DNA from: Bacteroidaceae bacterium
GTDB taxonomy: Bacteria > Bacteroidota > Bacteroidia > Bacteroidales > Bacteroidaceae
Reading direction: 5' to 3'
Length of the DNA stretch: 64,000 nucleotides
Assembly: GCA_017469525.1 (NCBI GenBank)
Contig: JAFUGG010000020.1
Span: 23,812-87,811, forward strand
Notes under the pieces: generated by a model
Database searches by the model: none
The model's input: the letters and a program-made list of their open reading frames with translations, nothing else
Told to the model about the DNA's origin: nothing
Program-made: the position numbers and the translations under genes
In this document: piece by piece, positions 17,710 to 25,703 of the stretch
How the letters are laid out: every line of letters begins with the position of its first letter
How positions within the stretch are numbered: position 1 is the first letter of the stretch

Positions 17710-17726
17710 TTCACAATTCATAATTA
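17694..17726. repeat. Heptad repeat AATTCAT
   Basis: Four units of AATTCAT or AATTCAC in tandem plus a partial fifth, period 7. The repeat overlaps the murB 3' end and supplies its TAA stop. Confidence 0.85.
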
Positions 17727-17753
17727 TTCCCAACGAAGGAAGCAAGAGGCCTT

Positions 17754-18557
17754 ATGAAGATAACTTTCCTCGGAACAGGCACGAGTATCGGAGTGCCACA
17801 AATCGGCTGCCAATGCGAAGTCTGCACCAGCAGCGACCCTCGCGACCGCCGTCTGCGTGCCTCTGCACTATTCGAGGAAGGTGACACAAGGCTCCTCGTG
17901 GATTGCGGGCCTGACTTTCGTGAGCAGATGCTCCGCATCAAGATGACGGGGCCGCTGAGTGCCGTCCTCATCACCCATGAGCATTACGATCACGTTGGAG
18001 GTATTGACGACCTCCGCCCGTTTACCTTCGAGCACAATCTTCCCCTGTTTGCCGATGACTACACCTGCCGTCATCTGCGTCAAAGGCTACCCTACTGCTT
18101 GGTCCGACACACTTATCCTGGCATCCCGAAGCTGGAACTGCACGAATTGAAGGAAGGCGACAAACTACAATTCGGTTCGCTTGAGGTGACAGCCATTCGC
18201 GTCATGCACGGCGAGCTGCCTATCCTCGGATATAGAATTGGCGACGTAGCTTACCTGACGGATATGACCGAACTGTTCGACTCGTCACTTCCATTGCTCC
18301 GCGGCATCAAGTTGCTCATCATCGGAGCCCTTCGCCATACGCCCCACAAGACACACCAGACCGTCCAGCATGCAATGGAGTTCAGCCGAAGCCTGGGCAA
18401 CATCCCAACCTACTTCATACACATGTCCCACCAGGTCGGCCTGCATGAAGTGGAGGAGCAAAAACTGCCCCAGGGCTTCCACTACGCCTATGACGGGCTG
18501 GTCATCGAGGCATTGGATGGCAAGTTCACTCAAAAGAAGTTGCCAGTACTCTCGTGA
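17754..18557 (+). CDS. MBL-fold metallohydrolase, PhnP-like
   Basis: Metallo-beta-lactamase-fold hydrolase with two metals. Metal motif HEHYDH at 75-80, upstream Asp50, later His in VMHGE and the TDMTE and FIHMSHQVG motifs. A Cys cluster GCQCEVC (18-24) resembles the structural zinc site of PhnP. The closest characterised relatives are phosphoribosyl cyclic phosphodiesterases and other phosphodiesterases of that branch; the true substrate is unknown. 267 residues. Faces a lipoprotein gene on the other strand, with a 22-base tandem repeat between them that begins within its last codons. Confidence 0.8.
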   Translation: MKITFLGTGTSIGVPQIGCQCEVCTSSDPRDRRLRASALFEEGDTRLLVDCGPDFREQMLRIKMTGPLSAVLITHEHYDHVGGIDDLRPFTFEHNLPLFADDYTCRHLRQRLPYCLVRHTYPGIPKLELHELKEGDKLQFGSLEVTAIRVMHGELPILGYRIGDVAYLTDMTELFDSSLPLLRGIKLLIIGALRHTPHKTHQTVQHAMEFSRSLGNIPTYFIHMSHQVGLHEVEEQKLPQGFHYAYDGLVIEALDGKFTQKKLPVLS

Positions 18558-18624
18558 GAGTACTGGAGTTTTCTCTGGAGAGTACTGGAGTTTTCTCGAG
18601 AGAGTACTGGGCTCCTCTCGCGAG
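18545..18624. repeat. Three tandem 22-base repeats with palindromic lead
   Basis: Units start at 18559, 18581 and 18603, each 22 bases and each beginning AGTACTGG; the first two share AGTACTGGAGTTTTCTC. They are preceded by AGTACTCTC-GT-GAGAGTACT, a near-perfect palindrome. The array lies between convergent genes and may act as a transcription end signal. Confidence 0.85.
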
Positions 18625-18642
18625 AAAGATGAGATGCTGACT

Positions 18643-19239
18643 CTATTCTGGCACAGTGAAGTAAAGATAACCTGCAGCCCCTCCGCCTATTGCACCGCTC
18701 GAAGGATTGATGTATCCGCCGTAGGAAGCGTTATCTACCACGTTTCCTGTCTCAATCGTAATGCCCTGACCGCTATAGTCATAACGTGCCACAAAACGAA
18801 TGTAGTAGCGTTGACCTGCCTGGTTCGGAAGGGCATTCTTGTGTAGATGAAGGTGTCCGACGGGATCATCGGCGCCATCAATGTAGCCGTCATAATTGGT
18901 GCGTGTGTTATAGACAGAGTCCACATGAACTCTTACGTCGTCGTCCGGATCGTCGTTATTCTTGGTGTCGAGCGTGTCGTAACAGATTGTCCATGTGTAT
19001 TCGGTGCGATTGATGAGATGGCCACGTTCTTTCTGGTGAGCCGTCACATGAATCGAATCGCCAGGGGTGAGCACCATATTCTTGGGATTACCCGTAACAT
19101 AATTCGGATAATCACCTGTCGTATAGGTAAATCCGAGCCATGTCGGACAGTAGGACGTATGGTCACTTTCAGAGCAGGAGAAGGCGACAAGAGCCAAGAG
19201 ACCGCACATCAGGGTCAATTTCAAATTGGAGTTCTTCAT
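18643..19239 (-). CDS. Lipoprotein of unknown function
   Basis: 198 residues. Signal peptide MKNSNLKLTLMCGLLALVAF followed by a Cys-containing lipobox (AFSCS). The mature part is mostly beta with many Asp/Asn/Tyr and an acidic stretch (NNDDPDDDVRVHVD). I do not recognise a family; NigD-like surface lipoproteins of Bacteroidetes are one possibility. The start overlaps the maf stop as ATGA, so it is the last gene of the leftward operon. Confidence 0.7.
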   Translation of the reverse strand: MKNSNLKLTLMCGLLALVAFSCSESDHTSYCPTWLGFTYTTGDYPNYVTGNPKNMVLTPGDSIHVTAHQKERGHLINRTEYTWTICYDTLDTKNNDDPDDDVRVHVDSVYNTRTNYDGYIDGADDPVGHLHLHKNALPNQAGQRYYIRFVARYDYSGQGITIETGNVVDNASYGGYINPSSGAIGGGAAGYLYFTVPE

Positions 19240-19811
19240 TTTGTATCTGGTAGGATGTTTAGTTTTTTCATTTCGGAATAGAGTCTCTGTACAGGAAGTC
19301 CCATCACATTGAAGTAGGAGCCCTCAATGCGCGTCACACCGATGTAGCCAATCCACTCCTGAATACCGTATGCACCGGCTTTGTCCAAGGGGCGATAATG
19401 CGTGACGTAATGGTCGATTTCCGCTTCCGAGAGTTGGGCAAAGGTGACTTGTGAAACAGAAGCAAACGAGTGTTGCATCTCGGTTGTGGAGAGTGTAACG
19501 CCCGTCACGACCTGATGCGTCTTGCCGGAAAGCTTCCTGAGCATCTGTTTTGCCTCAGCCTCATCAGCTGGTTTGCCAAGGACTTCGCCATCGAGATATA
19601 CGATGGTATCGGCTGTGATGAGCAGTTCATCGGGATTGAGAGTATATGCCGCTGCCTTCTTTCGACTGATATATTGAGGAATCTCCTCCATCGAAAGCCC
19701 TTCCGGATAACTCTCGTCGAGACCTTTCAACGTGCGGACTTCAAACTCGAAGCCAAGGCCGGCAAGGAGTTCCTTGCGTCGAGGAGAATTGCTTGCTAAA
19801 ATTATCTTCAT
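19236..19811 (-). CDS. maf: Maf-family nucleotide pyrophosphatase
   Basis: House-cleaning enzyme of the Maf/Ham1 fold that hydrolyses dTTP, UTP or modified nucleotides to monophosphates. N-terminal SNSPRRKELL at 7-16 (phosphate binding), catalytic Asp in ADTIVYLDGEVLGKP (about 67-81), DKAGAYGIQEW, and the ending SYFNVMGLPVQRLY. 191 residues, standard. It shares the minus-strand cluster with KdsC phosphatase, separated from it by 95 bases of octad repeat. Confidence 0.93.
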   Translation of the reverse strand: MKIILASNSPRRKELLAGLGFEFEVRTLKGLDESYPEGLSMEEIPQYISRKKAAAYTLNPDELLITADTIVYLDGEVLGKPADEAEAKQMLRKLSGKTHQVVTGVTLSTTEMQHSFASVSQVTFAQLSEAEIDHYVTHYRPLDKAGAYGIQEWIGYIGVTRIEGSYFNVMGLPVQRLYSEMKKLNILPDTK

Positions 19812-19819
19812 CTTTTTTA

Positions 19820-19906
19820 GTCGTTTGGTCGTTTGGTAAATTGGTCGTTTGGGGAAATCTGTTACTTTTCTAAACCACTAAACGGCTAATCTACCAAACC
19901 ACTAAT
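19820..19906. repeat. Octad repeats in inverted arrangement
   Basis: Units of GTCGTTTG or GTAAATTG with period 8 (starts 19820, 19828, 19836, 19844). After about 25 bases the complementary pattern follows (AAACCACTAAACGGC, ACCAAACCACTAATTTACC). The arms can form an imperfect hairpin between kdsC and maf. Confidence 0.75.
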
Positions 19907-20425
19907 TTACCAGCTGAAGGCCTTCTCGTCTGCCATCCACTTGCCCTGAGCTTTGAGGACTTGCTCTATCACATCGCGGACACAACCCCTGCCACCGTCC
20001 TTGTGACTGACATAGATGCTGATGTCTCGCACTTCCGGTGTAGCATCCCGGGGGCAGCAAGGCAGTCCGACCTGCTTCATCACCTCGTAATCTGGAATAT
20101 CATCCCCCATATAGAGCACCTCGTCGGCTGTCAGGTTGTACTTTTCGAGCAGCTGCCCGAGTTTCTCCGTCTTGACGGAACTACCTAGGAAGATGTCCTC
20201 GACGCCTATCTTCTCGTATCGCAAGCGGATGGACTCCTCATTACCTCCACTTATAATGGCAACATGCAGGCCGCTCATCGAAGCAAGCCGGATGGCATAA
20301 CCATCTTTGGTATTGATGGAGCGGAGCAGTTCGCCCTGTGTATTCGTGAAGATTGTCTCCATGCTCAGCACGCCATCCACGTCAAAGACGAGCGCCTTTA
20401 TCTTCTTCAAATCGTAGTTGACCAT
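19907..20425 (-). CDS. kdsC: KDO-8-phosphate phosphatase (KdsC-type HAD hydrolase)
   Basis: Small HAD phosphatase of the C0 type that dephosphorylates KDO-8-P in lipopolysaccharide core synthesis. Catalytic DVD at 15-17 in the motif FDVDGVL, motif II Ser/Thr in IISGG, motif III Lys with GDDIPDYEVM. No cap domain, as expected for KdsC; 172 residues. It lies downstream of the DUF2520 gene with a 13-base gap. Some relatives act on other sugar phosphates, so the exact substrate is inferred. Confidence 0.87.
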   Translation of the reverse strand: MVNYDLKKIKALVFDVDGVLSMETIFTNTQGELLRSINTKDGYAIRLASMSGLHVAIISGGNEESIRLRYEKIGVEDIFLGSSVKTEKLGQLLEKYNLTADEVLYMGDDIPDYEVMKQVGLPCCPRDATPEVRDISIYVSHKDGGRGCVRDVIEQVLKAQGKWMADEKAFSW

Positions 20426-20438
20426 TGAAAACTATACA

Positions 20439-21191
20439 TTAATGGTTGGAAGTTCCCCTCTCTTTTAGGAGAGGGGTTAGGGGTGAGGCTTTGTGTATAC
20501 TTTTGCTAATCAACTGATACAACTGCCTTTGCTCATCGTTCAGAAGTGACATCTGGTGCTCCATGACAGCCTCGTCCCACCGGACAGCCGGGCCTGTCTG
20601 GGCCTCGCTGGGCGTGAGTTCGTCCACTTTGTCTGCCGTCTCGTGGATGAGTGGCAGCATAGCCGAGAAGGGAATGTCATGCTCGGCAAGCAGGTCGGCA
20701 GTAATGCCGTAGAGCCTATTCACGAAGTTGCAGCAGAAGACGGCTGCCAGGTGAAGGTATTTCCTGCGCTGGCTGTCCATCTGCTCCGCCTTGCTTCCCA
20801 TACTTTCGGCAAGCAATCGGAGCAATTCGAGGTCCTCTTCTCGTGAAGCTTCAATGTAAAATGGAACCTTCGAGGCAGGAATCTGGCGTTTCCTGGAGAG
20901 CGTCTGGAGGGGATAGAACACGCCTCGCCTCTTCGAGGAGAGCACATCCATCGGTACGCTTCCAGCCGTGTGGACCACAAGTCCCTCGACATCCTTAAGT
21001 TCCTGACTGACAGAACTTATCGCCCTGTCACTGACTGCGATGATGTAGAGGTCGGCATCCCGAGGGATGGAACACGCTCTTTGACGTCCTCCGACATGCG
21101 TCAACTCAAATGGCAGCTTGATGTTAGCCTTCAAGAAGCTCGCCACGTTGCCCGCACCAATCAGTACTGTCCGATATGTACGCGCTCCCAT
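20439..21191 (-). CDS. DUF2520 / Rossmann-fold oxidoreductase-like protein
   Basis: Dinucleotide-binding fold near the N-terminus (VLIGAGNVASFL), followed by the helical C-terminal DUF2520 region (KYLHLAAVFCCNFVNRLY, then GPAVRWDEAVMEHQ). It resembles pyrroline-5-carboxylate or 6-phosphogluconate dehydrogenases in layout, but the reaction is unknown. 250 residues. Its start lies inside the 3' end of the nitroreductase gene (31-base overlap). The last residues, SPLTPLLKERG, are encoded by a palindromic element at 20455-20476 and look like an added tail. Confidence 0.8.
   Translation of the reverse strand: MGARTYRTVLIGAGNVASFLKANIKLPFELTHVGGRQRACSIPRDADLYIIAVSDRAISSVSQELKDVEGLVVHTAGSVPMDVLSSKRRGVFYPLQTLSRKRQIPASKVPFYIEASREEDLELLRLLAESMGSKAEQMDSQRRKYLHLAAVFCCNFVNRLYGITADLLAEHDIPFSAMLPLIHETADKVDELTPSEAQTGPAVRWDEAVMEHQMSLLNDEQRQLYQLISKSIHKASPLTPLLKERGTSNH
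20455..20476. repeat. Palindromic element at the 3' end of the DUF2520 gene
   Basis: CCCCTCTC-TTTTAG-GAGAGGGG, an 8-bp perfect stem followed by GTTAGGGGTGAGG. Same class as the element in ileS. Read on the minus strand it encodes the PLLKERG tail. Confidence 0.75.
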
Positions 21192-21688
21192 TTCAGTCGG
21201 TCTTCGTTCTGCGGTTTGCGTTCCATTCCTTTGTGCCCCACAGTAATCATGCAGACGGCTCTCACTTCATCGGGGATGCCCAGCAGGGACTTTACGATGC
21301 CTTCCGTGGGCTGACCTTCTGCATCCTGTCTGTCACGCAGCTGAATCCAGCATGCTCCAAGGCCGAGGTCCTCGGCTTGAAGCAGGATATTCATGGCCGC
21401 AACTGAGGCATCTTCTATCCAGACATCGCTTATCCTGGGGTCGGCAAGCACCACGATAGCCAGAGGAGCGCCCGTAAGGAAGTCGCTTCCCACTGCCTTG
21501 CTCTGGCTCAGAGCCTGAAGCATCTGTTTGTCCTCCACGACGATGAACTCGTAGCTGTGCAGACCTTTGCTGCTGGGAGCCATGAGTCCGGCCCGAAGCA
21601 AAAGCTTCACATCGTCGCCACTCAAGAGTTCTTCTGTAAAGCTCCTGTGGCTGCGACGCAACTTGATTAGTTCACTGAATTTTTCCAT
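21161..21688 (-). CDS. Nitroreductase-family flavoprotein
   Basis: FMN-dependent oxidoreductase of the nitroreductase fold, 175 residues, probably a homodimer in the cytoplasm. Family marks: RRSHRSF near the start (FMN phosphate contact), APSSKGLHSYEFIVVED, the GLGACWIQLRDR block and a closing ITVGHKG. I place the start at the ATG 21688-21686. A TTG further upstream at 21712 would fall inside the -7 promoter element and cannot be translated from that transcript. First gene of the leftward operon nitroreductase-DUF2520-kdsC-maf-lipoprotein. Confidence 0.85.
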   Translation of the reverse strand: MEKFSELIKLRRSHRSFTEELLSGDDVKLLLRAGLMAPSSKGLHSYEFIVVEDKQMLQALSQSKAVGSDFLTGAPLAIVVLADPRISDVWIEDASVAAMNILLQAEDLGLGACWIQLRDRQDAEGQPTEGIVKSLLGIPDEVRAVCMITVGHKGMERKPQNEDRLKWERVHIGQY

Positions 21689-21709
21689 CGTTTCTATCTT
21701 ATCGTTTTG

Positions 21710-21717
21710 CAAAGGTA
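21710..21717 (-). promoter_or_regulatory. -7 element for the nitroreductase operon
   Basis: Minus-strand TACCTTTG. Transcription should begin about 7 bases on, near 21702, leaving a leader of about 14 bases before the ATG at 21688. This decides the start codon. Confidence 0.7.
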
Positions 21718-21773
21718 CAACTTTTAGTTGAAGTTCTTACAATAAATCGACACTTTTAACGTTATTATATAAG

Positions 21774-24173
21774 ATGAAACGTTTCTTAATGCTTCTTTTG
21801 CCTCTCTTTTGGGGCATCATGAACGTGTCTGCTCAAGAGGAAGAGCAGCAGGTCGATACCGCCAAGGTGCACCTGAAGGGAAGGGTTGTGGACGATAGCC
21901 AGGACCCTGTGTCTTTGTGTCAGGTGCGCATCGAGGGTCAGCCCTTCGGAACCGTCGCCTCGATTGACGGACAGTACAAGCTATCCTTCAATACTGCCGA
22001 TAGCGTCGTGGTCGTTTACACCATGATGGGCTACGAGACGCGCAAACGTGTCCTGAAGAAACCCAAAGGCAATCTGACGCTCAACATCGTGATGCGTGAG
22101 AGCGGCAAAGAGATGCAAGAGGTGACTATTGCGGAAACACGCAGGCAGATGGGTTCGATGCAAGAACTGAACGCAAAGGACCTGAAGCGGATGCCCTCCA
22201 CGAGCGGCAACGCCGTTGAGGAACTTGTGGCCACACAGGCTGGCGTCAGCACCCACAACGAACTGTCGAGCCAGTACAACGTCCGAGGTGGCTCGTTCGA
22301 CGAGAACTGCGTCTATATCAATGGCGTAGAGATATACCGCCCCATGCTCATCAATAGCGGACAGCAAGAGGGACTTTCCGTCATCAACAGCGACATGGTG
22401 GAGAAGATTAACTTCTCGGCTGGCGGTTTCGAGGCAAAGTATGGCGACAAGATGTCCAGCGTGCTTGACATCACCTACGCCCATCCCGAAAAGCTCGAGG
22501 CCTCTGTTGCTGCCAGCCTGCTTGGCGCAAATGTTTATGTCGGCTATGGCAAAAAGAAGTTCTCCTTCTCCAACGGCCTGCGCTACAAGACCAACCAATA
22601 TATGCTGGGCAGTCTCGAGACGAAGGGCGAGTACAAGCCTAACTTCCTCGACTACCAGGCTTACCTCCGCTGGGCACCCACAAAGGATTGGGCATTCGAC
22701 GCTATCGTCTATATCAATCGAAACAACTATAACTTCAAGCCTGCCGACCGCGAGACCAAGTTCGGAACACTGGAAGACGTGAAGAGCTTCAAGGTCTATT
22801 TCGACGGCAAGGAGGAAGACCAGTTCCAGACACTCTTCGGAACCATTCGTGCTGCTCGCATGCTGGGCAAAGGAGCCCTCAGCCTCACCACATCGCTCTT
22901 CAGCAATCGTGAGAAAGAGACCTACGACATCCAGGGACAATACTGGTTGAACGAGACGAATGGCGACGAGCAGCTGGGAGTCGGTTCCTATATGGAACAT
23001 GCCCGCAACTTCCTCTACAGCTCCGTCCAAAGCATGAAGCTCGCCTACGACCTCAAGCTCGGCACCCATCAGATGCATGCCGGCATCGGCTGGAAGCACG
23101 AGAAGGTACGCGAGAACTCGAACGAATGGGAGTATCGCGACAGTAGCGGCTACAGTGTTCCACATACAGGAAACGAACTGCAGGTCATCTATAACATGCG
23201 AGCCAAAAACACCATCAACTCCAACCAGCTCGAGCTTTATGCCCAAGATACTTGGAGAAAGGAGAGCAGTCTGGGCATCCTCAGCCTCAACTATGGCCTG
23301 CGCCTCAGCTATTGGAGCTGGAACAAGGAGTGGCTCGTCAGCCCTCGTGCCAGCATCGGCTTTGTACCGGCTGCCAACGACAACTTCACCTTCCGACTCG
23401 CAATGGGACTTTACAACCAAAGGCCTTTCTATAAGGAACTGCGCGACACCGTCACCATCGATGGCAACACAACCGTACAACTCAACCCGAACATCAAGTC
23501 GCAGCGCTCGTTCCAAGTCGTCGCCGGCATGGAATATAAGTTCAAGATTGCACAGCGCCCCTTCAAGTTTACGACAGAAGTCTATTACAAGGCGCAATGG
23601 AAACTCAACCCGTACAACGTTGACAACCTGCAAATCGTCTATTACGGCAACAACCTCGCGACAGGCTACGTCGTTGGAGCCGACTTCAAACTCTACGGAG
23701 AGTTCGTGCCGGGCACAGACTCCTGGATAAGCTTCGGCTTGATGAAGGCCGCCATGAAGCTGAACGGACAAACCATCCCGCAGCCCACCGACCAGCGCTA
23801 CAACATCAACCTGTTCTTCAGCGACTACTTCCCCGGCACCACGCGATGGAAGATGAACCTCAAGGCAACCTTTGCCGACGGTCTGCCTTTCGGCCCGCCT
23901 CACACGGGATTGGAACGCAACGTCTTCCGTGCACCAGCCTACAAGCGTTTCGACATCGGCATGAACTACCGACTCATTAACAACGAGGACCATCACCTGC
24001 GCCGCGGCAAGTACCTGCGCAACATCTGGCTCGGCCTCGACTGCTTCAACATCTTCGGCCTCGACAACGTCAGCAGCTACTACTGGATAACGGACATTTC
24101 CAACCATCAGTATGCTGTGCCAAACTACCTGACAGGACGCATGATAAACGGCCGCATCTTGATTGAACTATAA
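21774..24173 (+). CDS. TonB-dependent receptor with carboxypeptidase-like regulatory domain
   Basis: Outer-membrane active importer. A signal peptide (cleavage after NVSAQ) is followed by a CarboxypepD_reg-like domain (about 32-110, VHLKGRVVDDSQDPVSL to LTLNIVMRE). Next comes a plug domain with QYNVRGGSFDENCVYINGVE near 166-185 and a 22-strand barrel ending in a hydrophobic strand (GRILIEL). 799 residues. No SusD partner, regulator or glycan enzyme lies directly next to it. It is therefore more likely a stand-alone transporter for a metal chelate, vitamin or peptide than a SusC. It is divergent from the nitroreductase operon. Confidence 0.9.
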   Translation: MKRFLMLLLPLFWGIMNVSAQEEEQQVDTAKVHLKGRVVDDSQDPVSLCQVRIEGQPFGTVASIDGQYKLSFNTADSVVVVYTMMGYETRKRVLKKPKGNLTLNIVMRESGKEMQEVTIAETRRQMGSMQELNAKDLKRMPSTSGNAVEELVATQAGVSTHNELSSQYNVRGGSFDENCVYINGVEIYRPMLINSGQQEGLSVINSDMVEKINFSAGGFEAKYGDKMSSVLDITYAHPEKLEASVAASLLGANVYVGYGKKKFSFSNGLRYKTNQYMLGSLETKGEYKPNFLDYQAYLRWAPTKDWAFDAIVYINRNNYNFKPADRETKFGTLEDVKSFKVYFDGKEEDQFQTLFGTIRAARMLGKGALSLTTSLFSNREKETYDIQGQYWLNETNGDEQLGVGSYMEHARNFLYSSVQSMKLAYDLKLGTHQMHAGIGWKHEKVRENSNEWEYRDSSGYSVPHTGNELQVIYNMRAKNTINSNQLELYAQDTWRKESSLGILSLNYGLRLSYWSWNKEWLVSPRASIGFVPAANDNFTFRLAMGLYNQRPFYKELRDTVTIDGNTTVQLNPNIKSQRSFQVVAGMEYKFKIAQRPFKFTTEVYYKAQWKLNPYNVDNLQIVYYGNNLATGYVVGADFKLYGEFVPGTDSWISFGLMKAAMKLNGQTIPQPTDQRYNINLFFSDYFPGTTRWKMNLKATFADGLPFGPPHTGLERNVFRAPAYKRFDIGMNYRLINNEDHHLRRGKYLRNIWLGLDCFNIFGLDNVSSYYWITDISNHQYAVPNYLTGRMINGRILIEL

Positions 24174-24190
24174 AAATAAGCCGCAATACC

Positions 24191-24221
24191 TTGCATATCA
24201 CAAAAAAAATGCATAACTTTG
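24191..24221 (+). promoter_or_regulatory. Promoter for the epimerase operon
   Basis: TAACTTTG at 24214-24221 fits TAnnTTTG, with TTG at 24191-24193 twenty bases before it. Confidence 0.7.
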
Positions 24222-24265
24222 CAGTGTTTTTTCAATAACCTATAACAAATAAACAATAAAAAGAC

Positions 24266-24670
24266 ATGAAGATTTCACGCATTGAACACCTGGGCATTGC
24301 CGTGCAGAGCATTGATGCAGTGTTGCCCTATTTCCAGGACGTGCTCGGCCTGGAGGTTTACAAGACAGAGGTAGTAGAGGATCAGAAGGTGAAGACAGCC
24401 TTCCTAAAGGTAGGCGAAGTGAAGCTCGAGCTTTTGGAGCCCACTTGCCCCGAGAGCACAGTACAGAAGTTCCTCGACAACGGCGGCCGTGGCGTTCACC
24501 ACGTTGCCTTCAAAGTTGAAGACGGAGTAAGCGAAGCTCTCGCCATGTGCGACGAGAAGGGCATCCGCCTCATCGATAAGGCTCCCCGCAAGGGTGCCGA
24601 CGGCCTCCACATCGCTTTCCTCCATCCGAAGAGCACCTGCGGCATTCTCACAGAACTATGCGAAGAATAA
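24266..24670 (+). CDS. mce: Methylmalonyl-CoA epimerase
   Basis: Vicinal-oxygen-chelate fold enzyme interconverting (R)- and (S)-methylmalonyl-CoA in the succinate-propionate pathway, typical of Bacteroidales fermentation. Motifs: RIEHLGIAVQSID with the first metal His, KTAFLKVGEVKLELLEP with a catalytic Glu, and GRGVHHVAFKVED with the second His. 134 residues, standard. Carboxylase and mutase genes are not in the window. The gene has a clear promoter and probably leads an operon with the DUF1080, fmt and GH3 genes. Confidence 0.93.
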   Translation: MKISRIEHLGIAVQSIDAVLPYFQDVLGLEVYKTEVVEDQKVKTAFLKVGEVKLELLEPTCPESTVQKFLDNGGRGVHHVAFKVEDGVSEALAMCDEKGIRLIDKAPRKGADGLHIAFLHPKSTCGILTELCEE

Positions 24671-24672
24671 AC

Positions 24673-25677
24673 ATGCTCCATAAGTTGGCCGGCATCATGA
24701 TGCTGGCCTTCTTTTTCACTACGCAGTCCTATGCGCAAGCACTGACAGCCGAGAATCAAGTCATCAGCCTGCGACACATCATCGAGCAGACGAGCGACAT
24801 GCAGCAACGCAAGGCAGCCCTGCAACTCATGGCAAGCGCCGGAACCTACCAGGCACTGACCTTTGCCGCATCGTTGCTTGGCGACGAGCAGCTCGAGACG
24901 GCGAAGGCTGCGGCTGGATGCGTCCTGCAAATCCTCTCCACACATCCTGACTACAATGGCAAGGAGTCTCGCGAGATGCTCGCACGTGCCATTCCTCTTC
25001 TCGAGAAAAAGCAGAAGAAACAGGCAAAGGCTTGGCTCGACGCTGCCGACAAGAACGAGGAGGGCTTTGTTTGCCTCTTCAACGGAAAAGACCTGGAAGG
25101 CTGGAAAGGCCTTGTTGAGAACCCCATTTCCCGCGCCAAGATGAGCGTTGATGAGCTCGCCAAGGCACAGCAGAAGGCCGACGAGCTGATGCGTCGCGAC
25201 TGGATTGTAGAGAACGGCGACCTGCTTTACATTGGCCACGGATGGGACAACATCTGCACGGTGAAGCAGTACGGAGACTTTGAACTCCTCGTCGATTGGC
25301 GTCTCGACCCCAATGGCAAGGAGCCTGATGCAGGTGTCTATCTGCGTGGTGCGCCACAAGTTCAGATATGGGACATCCGCCGTACAGACGTTGGAGCACA
25401 GGTCGGCTCTGGCGGTCTCTACAACAACCAGAAGAACCCCTCGACGCCGACAAGTGTTGAGGACAACAAGCTGGGCGAATGGAACACCTTCCGCATCATC
25501 ATGAAAGGCGAGAAGGTGACGGTCTGGCTCAATGGCACAAAGGTTGTGGACGACGTTGTCCTCGAGAACTACTGGGACCGCAAGCAGCCTATCTTCCCGC
25601 GCGAGCAGATTGAGATGCAGGCTCATGGCAGTCGCTGCTACTTCAGAAACATCTACGTCAGGGAAATTAAGAACTAA
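24673..25677 (+). CDS. DUF1080 / 3-keto-disaccharide hydrolase-like secreted protein
   Basis: I use the ATG at 24673, two bases after the mce stop, because it begins a good signal peptide (LHKLAGIMMLAFFFTTQSYA). Residues about 25-125 are an all-helical HEAT-like segment (MQQRKAALQLMASAGTYQAL). Residues about 130-333 match DUF1080, a concanavalin-like beta-sandwich now also named 3-keto-disaccharide hydrolase, with FVCLFNGKDLEGWKG and the YLRGAPQVQIWD core. It probably acts on a carbohydrate in the periplasm or at the surface. The helical front extension is unusual for small members. Downstream GH3 supports a glycan role. Confidence 0.8.
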   Translation: MLHKLAGIMMLAFFFTTQSYAQALTAENQVISLRHIIEQTSDMQQRKAALQLMASAGTYQALTFAASLLGDEQLETAKAAAGCVLQILSTHPDYNGKESREMLARAIPLLEKKQKKQAKAWLDAADKNEEGFVCLFNGKDLEGWKGLVENPISRAKMSVDELAKAQQKADELMRRDWIVENGDLLYIGHGWDNICTVKQYGDFELLVDWRLDPNGKEPDAGVYLRGAPQVQIWDIRRTDVGAQVGSGGLYNNQKNPSTPTSVEDNKLGEWNTFRIIMKGEKVTVWLNGTKVVDDVVLENYWDRKQPIFPREQIEMQAHGSRCYFRNIYVREIKN

Positions 25678-25703
25678 GAATTAAGAATTAAGAGTGAAGA
25701 ATG
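25669..25703. repeat. Heptad repeat AAGAATT
   Basis: Five units of period 7 (AAGAACT, AAGAATT, AAGAATT, AAGAGTG, AAGAATG). It supplies the DUF1080 stop (TAA 25675-25677) and contains the only plausible start of fmt (GTG 25694-25696). Confidence 0.85.

Noticed and set aside
21689..21712. TTG start for the nitroreductase
   Set aside because: It lies within the -7 promoter element, so it would not be in the mRNA.
21981..24107. Long open frame antisense to the TonB-dependent receptor (about 700 codons)
   Set aside because: The sense strand carries complete family motifs. The antisense frame follows from codon bias and encodes a low-complexity protein without domains.
21774..24173. SusC of a polysaccharide utilisation locus
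   Set aside because: No SusD, regulator or glycan enzymes next to it; the following genes are epimerase, DUF1080 and fmt.
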